Below, piece by piece: positions 26,901 to 33,142 of a DNA stretch of 64,000 bases. The position numbers and the translations under genes are program-made. The DNA lies in contig JAGOAZ010000001.1 in the NCBI GenBank assembly GCA_017983675.1, positions 67,868 through 131,867 of the forward strand. The letters are read 5' to 3'. How positions within the stretch are numbered: the first letter of the stretch is position 1; the number at the start of each line of letters is the position of its first letter. The notes beneath the pieces are model-generated. The model was not told the origin of the DNA. It searched no databases and saw only the letters and a list, made by a program, of their open reading frames with translations. Source of the DNA: Fluviicola sp. (GTDB lineage Bacteria; Bacteroidota; Bacteroidia; Flavobacteriales_D; Crocinitomicaceae).

Positions 26901-27834
26901 CAAAATTGCTACCATGATGGTGGAAGAAAATGCCATTGTGGTAATGGAAGATTTAAATTTTGGATTTAAACGTGGACGGTTTAAAGTAGAAAAACAAATC
27001 TACCAAAAGTTGGAAAAAATGTTGATTGACAAATTGAATTATTTGGTATTAAAAGACAAGCAACCAACGGAATTAGGAGGTTTGTACAATGCCTTGCAAC
27101 TCACTAATAAATTTGAAAGTTTCCAAAAAATGGGTAAACAAAGTGGCTTTTTGTTTTATGTTCCTGCTTGGAACACTTCTAAAATTGATCCTACGACAGG
27201 TTTTGTCAACTATTTCTATACGAAATACGAAAATGTGGACAAAGCCAAAGCCTTTTTTGATAAGTTTCAATCCATTCGTTACAATACAAAAGCGAACTAT
27301 TTTGAATTTGAGGTGAAAAAATACAGTGATTTCAATCCAAAAGCAGAAGGTACACTGCAAGAATGGACAGTTTGCTCGTATGGCGAACGCATAGAAACCA
27401 AACGTTTAAAAGATCAAAACAATAATTTTGTGAGCACGCCTATAAACCTTACTGAAAAAATTGAAGACTTTTTGGGAAGAAACAACATTGTTTATAATGA
27501 CGGAACGTGCATCAAATCGCAAATTGCTGAAAAAGATGCGAAGGAATTTTTTGAACGATTGCTGTATTGGTTTAAAATGACACTCCAAATGCGAAACAGC
27601 GTAACTGGTTCAGACGAAGATTATCTAATTTCACCTGTGATGAATGCAAAAGGAGAATTTTATGACAGTAGAAAAGCAGACGACACGTTGCCAAAAGATG
27701 CCGATGCTAATGGAGCGTACCACATTGCAAAAAAAGGGTTAATGCTTTTAAATAAAATTGAGCAAGCAGATTTGTCTAAAAAAGTAGATTTGTCGATTAG
27801 TAATCGGGAATGGATAAACTTTGTTCAGAAATAA
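23980..27834 (+). CDS. cas12a: Type V-A RNA-guided DNA endonuclease Cas12a (Cpf1)
   Basis: A 1284-residue single effector that processes its own crRNA and cuts DNA. The N-terminus (TNLFALSKTLRFELIPQGKTL) is the Cas12a start. RuvC-I is IIGLDRGERHLVYL with Asp901, RuvC-II is IVVMEDLNFGFKRGR with Glu990, the Nuc domain has LQMRNSVTGSDEDYL with Arg1205, and RuvC-III is DADANGAYHIAKKG with Asp1242. These correspond to AsCas12a D908, E993, R1226 and D1263. No stop or frameshift interrupts it. The gene stands alone: a metal operon lies upstream and its own array downstream, without cas4, cas1 or cas2. Codon use looks more AT-rich than that of the metal operon before it, which fits acquisition by transfer. 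Confidence 0.98.
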   Translation: MNTTCTNLFALSKTLRFELIPQGKTLDFIQEKGLITNDEQRADSYQKMKKTIDEFHKYFIDLALKNVRLSFLEDYLDLYKQSAEYKKEPIFKEKLKKVQDNLRKEIVQSFSKDEVKTIFSILDKKELITVELEKWFENKEKKDLHFDEKFKTFTTYFTGFHQNRKNMYSSEPNSTAIAFRLIHENLPKFLENAKAFERIKQVPELQLKIEKIYKDFELYLNVNSIEELFELNYFNDVLTQMGIDVYNNIIGGRTETDGKPKIQGLNEIINLYNQTKSKNERLPKLKQLYKQILSDSVSLSFLPDAFTDGNQVLKAIFDFYKINLLSFTIDGQTESKNLLELIQQLLANISSFETEKIYLKNDTNLTTISQQLFGDFSVFSSALNYWYETKVNPKFTIEYSKVNEKKRENMDKTKAVFTKQDYFSIAFLQEIISEYSLSLDKDDELITKITPTCVADYFKNHFVAKKENETDKTFGFIANITAKYQCIQGILENADNYEEELKQDQKLIDDIKLFLDTLLELLHFIKPLHLKSDSITEKDNAFYDVFENYYEALNLLTPLYNMVRNYVTQKPYSTKKIKLNFDNSSFLSGWSQDYSSKGGLIIKKDTNYYLLIVDKKLTDEEKNKLKKNPELNLAYRVVMDFQKPDNKNTPRLFIRSKGTNFSPAVAKYNLPINDIIDIYDNGKFKTEYRKKNYEDYKVSLVKMIDYFKEGFRKHESYKHYNFSWKPSNEYDDIAQFYNDVQSSCYQLHDEKINFDALLEMVSEGKLYLFQIYNKDFSPYSKGKPNMHTLYWNALFEEQNLKNVVYTLNGQAEIFFRKASIKHENIITHKANQSIKAKNPLTPDAKNSFEYDLIKDKRFTVDKFQFHVPITLNFKAIGGSIINQNVLEYLKKNPEVKIIGLDRGERHLVYLTLIDQEGNILKQESLNTITDAKISTPYHQLLDNKEKVLDLARKNWGTVENIKELKEGYISQVVHKIATMMVEENAIVVMEDLNFGFKRGRFKVEKQIYQKLEKMLIDKLNYLVLKDKQPTELGGLYNALQLTNKFESFQKMGKQSGFLFYVPAWNTSKIDPTTGFVNYFYTKYENVDKAKAFFDKFQSIRYNTKANYFEFEVKKYSDFNPKAEGTLQEWTVCSYGERIETKRLKDQNNNFVSTPINLTEKIEDFLGRNNIVYNDGTCIKSQIAEKDAKEFFERLLYWFKMTLQMRNSVTGSDEDYLISPVMNAKGEFYDSRKADDTLPKDADANGAYHIAKKGLMLLNKIEQADLSKKVDLSISNREWINFVQK

Positions 27835-27889
27835 GATTGGGTTTACTATAAACCGTGTTCGATAACAAATACAGTTTTAGCGAAATGAG

Positions 27890-27897
27890 TATATTTG
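27890..27897 (+). promoter_or_regulatory. -7-like element in the Cas12a leader, upstream of a handle-like hairpin
   Basis: TATATTTG is identical to the cas12a -7 element. A transcript from it would start near 27904, just ahead of the hairpin at 27911. Confidence 0.45.
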
Positions 27898-27903
27898 CAA
27901 TGT

Positions 27904-27950
27904 ATGCTTGTCTACTTTTGTAGAAAATTGCAAACCTCGGTCTTAACAAA
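27904..27950 (+). ncRNA. Candidate small RNA with a crRNA-handle-like hairpin
   Basis: TCTAC-TTTT-GTAGA at 27911-27924 matches the repeat handle TCTAC-TATT-GTAGA at 13 of 14 positions, with identical stem bases. The flanks do not match the repeat (CTTG before, A after), so it is not a simple extra repeat. Together with the promoter-like element just upstream it could yield an RNA that Cas12a binds. The boundaries are estimates. Confidence 0.35.
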
Positions 27951-27992
27951 ATCGAAGATGACAATACAGCTAATTTTTAGTGTTAACAAAGC

Positions 27993-28000
27993 TAAATTTG
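27993..28000 (+). promoter_or_regulatory. -7-like element in the Cas12a array leader
   Basis: TAAATTTG fits TAnnTTTG and lies 63 bases before the first repeat; a likely promoter of the pre-crRNA. Confidence 0.4.
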
Positions 28001-28062
28001 CAAATCCCAAGTTGGAAAATCTCATAAATAGTGGTTTTTTCTGCCATTTTGTCTTGTCAGGA

Positions 28063-29338
28063 GTTTTCAAGACCTTTTAAATTTCTACTATTGTAGATAC
28101 GGTGTTAAATACATTTTCAATGTAAGTTTTCAAGACCTTTTAAATTTCTACTATTGTAGATTCTTGTTGAATTTCGTATTCAAGCGTTGTTTTCAAGACC
28201 TTTTAAATTTCTACTATTGTAGATCCAAGCCCTCAGATAATACACACCGAAGTTTTCAAGACTTTATAAATTTCTACTATTGTAGATTTGTGCTCATAAA
28301 TAAAATACTTGCTGTTTTCAAGACCTTTTAAATTTCTACTATTGTAGATAAGACATGGCTAGTATATGTGGAGAAATGTTTTCAAGACCTTTTAAATTTC
28401 TACTATTGTAGATAAACCGGTTGATGCAACAACTTGGTCTGTTTTCAAGACCTTTTAAATTTCTACTATTGTAGATTCAATGCGTAGCCAGTTTTGTCTT
28501 CGAGTTTTCAAGACCTTTTAAATTTCTACTATTGTAGATAATTATGACACAAGCTGAAAAAAAGGAAGTTTTCAAGACCTTTTAAATTTCTACTATTGTA
28601 GATCCCTTGCGTTTTGTAAATCAATTACAAGTTTTCAAGACCTTTTAAATTTCTACTATTGTAGATACTGGTGTTGAAATTCATTGCCAATTCGTTTTCA
28701 AGACCTTTTAAATTTCTACTATTGTAGATTTAATTCGGAGCGTAGTTCTGCTATTTGTTTTCAAGACCTTTTAAATTTCTACTATTGTAGATATTGTGCT
28801 AATAATCAATTAACGAGTTTGTTTTCAAGACCTTTTAAATTTCTACTATTGTAGATTCTGGATCATACGTACAGATTCCGTCGTTTTCAAGACCTTTTAA
28901 ATTTCTACTATTGTAGATTCTGGATCATACGTACAGATTCCGTCGTTTTCAAGACCTTTTAAATTTCTACTATTGTAGATTTCATGGTATTCGCAACCAC
29001 TTATTCTTGTTTTCAAGACCTTTTAAATTTCTACTATTGTAGATATAAATACCCAAGGCATTCATTGCTTGTTGTTTTCAAGACCTTTTAAATTTCTACT
29101 ATTGTAGATTAGTTGATGTTCCGTTCTGAATGTTAGGTTTTCAAGACCTTTTAAATGTATTCATGCTGTTTTGATTTTTAAAGGAATGAATGAGTGCTGC
29201 GCAATTCTACTATTGTAGATTGAGACATGAATTCTAGTGTGTGGATGGTGTTTTCAAGACCTTTTAAATGTATTCATGCTGTTTTGTTTTTTTTAGGAAT
29301 GAATGAGTGCTTGCGCAATGATTCTATTGTAGCTAGAT
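28063..29338 (+). CRISPR. Type V-A CRISPR array, 19 repeats and 18 spacers
   Basis: The repeat is 36 bp, GTTTTCAAGACCTTTTAAAT followed by TTCTACTATTGTAGAT, whose end is the Cas12a crRNA handle (TCTAC-TATT-GTAGA). Spacers are 26-29 nt. Repeats start at 28063, 28126, 28189, 28252, 28314, 28378, 28441, 28504, 28568, 28631, 28694, 28757, 28821, 28883, 28945, 29009, 29074, 29137 and 29250. Repeat 4 has two substitutions (ACTTTAT for ACCTTTT). Spacers 13 and 14 are identical. Repeats 18 and 19 carry inserts of about 48-52 bp, and repeat 19 is also degenerate. The array is on the same strand as cas12a, with the leader at 27835-28062. Confidence 0.98.
29137..29338 (+). repeat. Two distal Cas12a repeats with a shared ~48-bp insert
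   Basis: In repeat 18 (29137-29220) a clean 48-bp insert (29157-29204) separates the first 20 bases of the repeat from the last 16. Repeat 19 (29250-29338) has a related insert at the same point, diverged in the middle and end, and a damaged handle (TTCTATTGTAGCTAGAT). Both inserts start GTATTCATGCTGTTTTG and contain GGAATGAATGAGTGC, with ATTCAT/ATGAAT able to pair. Confidence 0.92.
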
Positions 29339-29452
29339 TTTGAAAAAAACAGTTACCGAACATGTCTCAAATAGCTCCGTTTTTTGTGTTTTAGCAAAAA
29401 AGTAGTAACTTACAATCTAATTAATTTCAAAACTCATCAACAATCAATCATC

Positions 29453-29959
29453 ATGAAACAGCTTATTGCAGGAATACTCATCAGTTTTATTTCGATTAGT
29501 GCTACCGCACAATGTGCCAGCGCTGGGAATGACACCATCGTGACAAGGTGTAAAAACGAACCATTTGATGTAGCATTATTTTTAACGGATAGCGCAAGTT
29601 TAGGTGGTGTTTGGTATGATCCAGCATATACGGTTATGTTGTCGACAACAGTTCCTGGTTACAACTTCCCAGGACAGTACAATTTTAAATACATTGTTAC
29701 GGATACCATTTGCAATACGAGTGACACGGCTTTGATTAAGGTTACCATTTTAACTTGTTGGACTGGAATTGTGAATGAATCAAAAGCAAGCAGTATTGTT
29801 GTTTCTCCGAATCCAACTTCGGGAGGTGTGTTTTCCTTATCACAAGATGTACCTTATACTATTGAAGACGCAACAGGAAAGCAATTGAAGGAAATCACAG
29901 CTAGTGGCGTTTACTTTGTTGTAGTTGGTCAAAAACGCTTCCGATTGGTGAATTTGTAA
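29453..29959 (+). CDS. Small secreted protein with a T9SS-like C-terminal tail
   Basis: A 168-residue protein using ATG at 29453: signal peptide MKQLIAGILISFISISATAQ, a central Cys-containing domain (SAGNDTIVTRCKNEPFDVALF, GGVWYDPAY, PGQYNFKYIVTDTICNTSD), and a C-terminal segment with VVSPNPTSGGVFSL and a final RFRLVNL, as in type IX secretion sorting domains although short. The longer reading frame from 29384 has no signal at its start and is not used. The role is unknown. Confidence 0.7.
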   Translation: MKQLIAGILISFISISATAQCASAGNDTIVTRCKNEPFDVALFLTDSASLGGVWYDPAYTVMLSTTVPGYNFPGQYNFKYIVTDTICNTSDTALIKVTILTCWTGIVNESKASSIVVSPNPTSGGVFSLSQDVPYTIEDATGKQLKEITASGVYFVVVGQKRFRLVNL

Positions 29960-29964
29960 AAGAT

Positions 29965-31047
29965 ATGATATCAGTGATAAATAAAAAAGGAAAAGATCAG
30001 GGTTTTAAATTCAGTTATGTTCTGGGAAATAGCATAACATTTTTCGTTGTTTTTTTTGTTAATTTTTGTTTTGCTCAAAACACCTCAAACTTAAATTTTA
30101 CGTTACCACAGTTGCATGATTCCATAGATTATGTAATGGTAGGTGAAGATCATTTTCAGCAAAATGCTGAGTTGAGATTAAAGTTTGTAGAGCGTTTAAT
30201 AGATAAAGGTTTTAAAACTATTTTCATAGAAATTGAAACATTAGATCAAGTTATCGTAGATCGTTTTTTTAATGATGAATTAAATGAAAAGGATTTGAAC
30301 TTTAATTTCTTTAATAAAAAAGATCAAATCAATTTTTTAATCGGTTTAAAGAAAAAATTCGGACTTAAGATTAAAAATCATGAACTATCTGTTTTTTGTT
30401 GTGAAGTTTTTTATTCTAGGAGAAATTTGAAAACATTAAAACGTTTCATCTCATTATTTAATCATCCACTGGCTGTAAAACAGTTAAAATTTATTGAATT
30501 AGTTGGTAGTTCTAAAGAAACAGAAAAAATAATATATGGTAAGTTAATTGACGATTTGAAAACGTTTAAATCTGATTACATACAAGCTTATGGTAATTAT
30601 TATCATACATTTTTAAATTCATTATATCAAGTTACAAAAATTCAATCTTATGAAGATCCAGTTATTAACGAGGAGGTTTATGTTTTAAGAGATAAACTAA
30701 TAGATAGTACGATAAGAGTGAAGAATAATTCAAATTCAAAATCAATTGTTTTTACTGGACGTTATTCGTTACTGTCAGATGCAAATAAGTTTTTTGACAA
30801 ATCTCTTTATTATTATTTAGGTGCAGGGGGTAATCAAATAATGCGCTTTTATTTGTTGTATTTTCCAGCTAACCCATTTTCAGGTCTTGTTAATTTTTCA
30901 GACGAAAAAGCATTAAAAAAAAGATGGAAAACAACATATAAAAAAACTTCTTTGTTATTTGTGCCCTCCAACGAAATCAATGAACTTGACTATTCAACTG
31001 ATATTTGCGATTATTTTTTATTTCTAAATAAGAGAAAGACACATTAA
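29965..31047 (+). CDS. Exported protein with an erythromycin-esterase/ChaN-like N-terminal pattern
   Basis: A 360-residue protein with a hydrophobic segment (SYVLGNSITFFVVFFVNFCFAQ) ending in a likely signal cleavage site. The following VMVGEDHFQQNAELRLKF and GFKTIFIEIETLDQV resemble the GExHG...E...F pattern of EreA/ChaN-type proteins, with Glu and His positions kept. Similarity is weak and the C-terminal half is unassigned, so no reaction is claimed. It starts five bases after the preceding gene. Confidence 0.55.
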   Translation: MISVINKKGKDQGFKFSYVLGNSITFFVVFFVNFCFAQNTSNLNFTLPQLHDSIDYVMVGEDHFQQNAELRLKFVERLIDKGFKTIFIEIETLDQVIVDRFFNDELNEKDLNFNFFNKKDQINFLIGLKKKFGLKIKNHELSVFCCEVFYSRRNLKTLKRFISLFNHPLAVKQLKFIELVGSSKETEKIIYGKLIDDLKTFKSDYIQAYGNYYHTFLNSLYQVTKIQSYEDPVINEEVYVLRDKLIDSTIRVKNNSNSKSIVFTGRYSLLSDANKFFDKSLYYYLGAGGNQIMRFYLLYFPANPFSGLVNFSDEKALKKRWKTTYKKTSLLFVPSNEINELDYSTDICDYFLFLNKRKTH

Positions 31048-31059
31048 TTTATTGTAAAA

Positions 31060-31791
31060 ATGATAAAAAGAGGGCTTGTATTAATTGTACTATTTGTTAT
31101 TTCAAATTGTTATGCGCAACAATCGGAAGAAATGTTCAACTTAGGATTAAAAGCTTGTAAAAATGGAGATTTTAAACTTGCAGATTCTATGTTTATCAAG
31201 TCAATTCAATATGGTAAGAGAAATAATGCTGTAACATATGAAAACTATTATAATTGTGGCATTGTGAAGCGTGAATTGAACCAAATGAATTTGGCTATTG
31301 CATATTTTGATACAGCAATTTATATGAATCCAAAATATTTTCCATCTTACTATGATAGAAGTATCTGTTATTATTGGAATGAAGAGTATAAAGCATGTAT
31401 TAAAAGTGTCGATGAAGGATTAACAGTAAATGAAAAGAATTTGGATATTTTGGTGTTAGGTGCAATGGCATGCTTGGCTGATAGTTCGTATCTTAAAGGT
31501 GGGACTTATTGCTCTCAAGGTAAGTTAGTTCAAAAAGATTCTAGGTTTTATGGCATTCAAATATTGCTCTTTTTACAGCAATACGAATTGGAGAAGGCAA
31601 AAAAAGAAATTCAATTAGGCGAGACCTATTTTAAAGATAATAAAGATATTCTTGAAGCAAAGTTATTTTATTCTTTTCTTATGAAAGATTTTGAAGGTAT
31701 GAAACCTATTATTAACCGTTTAGGAAGCAATTATCCATTTCTAATCAGTGAAAAATCATTTAAAGAAAAGATAATTGAATTAGCACAGTAA
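31060..31791 (+). CDS. Secreted tetratricopeptide-repeat protein
   Basis: A 243-residue protein with a signal peptide (MIKRGLVLIVLFVISNCYAQ) and at least three TPR-like helical pairs (MFNLGLKACKNGDFKLADSM, NCGIVKRELNQMNLAIAYFDTAIYMNP, YDRSICYYWNEEYKACIKSVDEGL). TPRs mediate protein binding. It lies 12 bases after the EreA-like gene and is probably in the same message. Confidence 0.7.
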   Translation: MIKRGLVLIVLFVISNCYAQQSEEMFNLGLKACKNGDFKLADSMFIKSIQYGKRNNAVTYENYYNCGIVKRELNQMNLAIAYFDTAIYMNPKYFPSYYDRSICYYWNEEYKACIKSVDEGLTVNEKNLDILVLGAMACLADSSYLKGGTYCSQGKLVQKDSRFYGIQILLFLQQYELEKAKKEIQLGETYFKDNKDILEAKLFYSFLMKDFEGMKPIINRLGSNYPFLISEKSFKEKIIELAQ

Positions 31792-31878
31792 CGTTAATGT
31801 TGAAACAGTTTTGTTCGGGTAAGCTTCACTAAAAATGCAACTCTATTTTTCATCAACTTTTGAGATCTATTTATTTTG

Positions 31879-32490
31879 TTAATCTATGAATTTCAAGAAG
31901 AAAAATTCAATGAAAATTAAAATACTAAAAAAAAATTGAACGGATAAGATTAAAGACAAACCAATCAATAATAATGTATGATTATTAATTCCTGTATACA
32001 GAAGTGAGAAAAAGAAACAAAAACTGAACAATATTATAAGGGAGTTGAAACTTAAGGATTTATTTTTTTTATTATTTAAGCCAGAAAGTATTCTATTTCG
32101 ATTTGAAATCACAAGATACACTTCAATTGGAATAATTGTGAAGTACACCAATTCTATTTCCATCATAATTATGGATCTTCCATAGAATAAATCTAAAAAA
32201 TTAAAAATCAACATGATAGCAAGCGATAGTACTTGTAGAATTTTAATTATTGGGGGGAAATAAACCCCATAAATCTTAGAGATTTTATATTGTATTTTTA
32301 TAAAAACACTGAATAAGAAGAGTGAAATAATTGCTATGAGCGGTTCAAAAAAATAATAATATGAATTATATTCATTGTATAGAAAAGTAGTAATTGGTGA
32401 AACAATTAAAAATAACGAAATCAATAAACTTAATTGATACTTTATTAGTTTGCCAATGTGATAATAACTTTCAGTGAAATTGATTTTCAT
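31879..32490 (-). CDS. Multi-pass membrane protein of unknown function
   Basis: A 203-residue protein using ATG at 32490 (MKINFTESYYHIGKL). It shows about six hydrophobic segments (LSLLISLFLIVSPITTFL, FEPLIAIISLFLFSVFI, IIKILQVLSLAIMLIFNFL, IELVYFTIIPIEVYLVIS, LIILFSFCFFFSLLYTG, LILSVQFFFSILIFIEFFFL). No family is recognised. The longer frame to 32628 begins in sequence that looks noncoding. Confidence 0.55.
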   Translation of the reverse strand: MKINFTESYYHIGKLIKYQLSLLISLFLIVSPITTFLYNEYNSYYYFFEPLIAIISLFLFSVFIKIQYKISKIYGVYFPPIIKILQVLSLAIMLIFNFLDLFYGRSIIMMEIELVYFTIIPIEVYLVISNRNRILSGLNNKKNKSLSFNSLIILFSFCFFFSLLYTGINNHTLLLIGLSLILSVQFFFSILIFIEFFFLKFID

Positions 32491-33142
32491 ATTTAAATAG
32501 ACTAAATTTAATTCTAAATATATTGAAAAATTGAGTGATTTTGAATATCTTAGGTAATGTTTCAGCAGTGTTGTTTTGATCGCTGAGGCACTCGAAACGA
32601 ACAAAACAATACTCGAAGTTCGTGACAAACCCGGCCCTTATGCAGGAAGCGTAGAAAAAGAAATAAGTGAAGTGTCATCGAACCCCTGTTAGAGGAGATT
32701 TGTCCAGATTTTTGAAGAAAATATGGTTAACAAATCGACGAGTTTGGGTGAAGATAACGTAGCGCATTTCAATTTTTCAAGCTTGCCAATACAGGCCTAG
32801 ACTTTTGGCTCCACCTTTTTGGTAATGAAAAAGGTGGAAAAAAAATAAAATACATATGATAAATGAAAACGATACTTAAAAAAGATAGGTATTTGAAAAA
32901 ATCATTTATTTTTTGATGTTTTCAATAAAACCAAGTTTTTTGACAAGTAATAACTATATAAATCACTTCAAGCTCTCTGCGCTGCAGTAGGCGGTTAGCT
33001 ACAAGTATTTGCACAACCTAGTGGAACGGTGCGGCTTGCAGAAGCGCACTAGTGACACTGTTGTGCAAAGCGCAGTACTAGTAGCCGAATGGAGTTACGC
33101 AGCCAAATGAATAGTTTTGATTAAAGATCAACAAACTTTCGG
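32491..33142. other. Gene-free stretch with two strong inverted-repeat structures
   Basis: No supported coding sequence. 32560-32800 contains short open fragments without a start or family match. A perfect 10-bp stem CCACCTTTTT/AAAAAGGTGG lies at 32812-32838. A larger nested structure at 32977-33075 is listed separately. Confidence 0.6.
32977..33075. repeat. Nested inverted-repeat element
   Basis: Outer arms CTGCGC (32977-32982) and GCGCAG (33070-33075) enclose a 25-base segment, then TTTGCACAAC-CTAGTG (33008-33023) pairing with CACTAG (33047-33052), a 7-base bulge, and GTTGTGCAAA (33060-33069). The stem is therefore over 20 bp in nested blocks. It is GC-richer than its surroundings. Confidence 0.8.

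Noticed and set aside
27895..28080. 61-residue frame in the Cas12a leader
   Set aside because: It runs from promoter-like sequence through the handle-like hairpin into the first repeat, with no start context or family match.
23861..29453. Cas4, Cas1 or Cas2 within the V-A locus
   Set aside because: All frames on both strands around cas12a were considered; only short overlapping frames inside cas12a remain.
32977..33075. Integron attC site
   Set aside because: The outer boxes do not fit RYYYAAC/GTTRRRY, and no integrase or cassette array is nearby.
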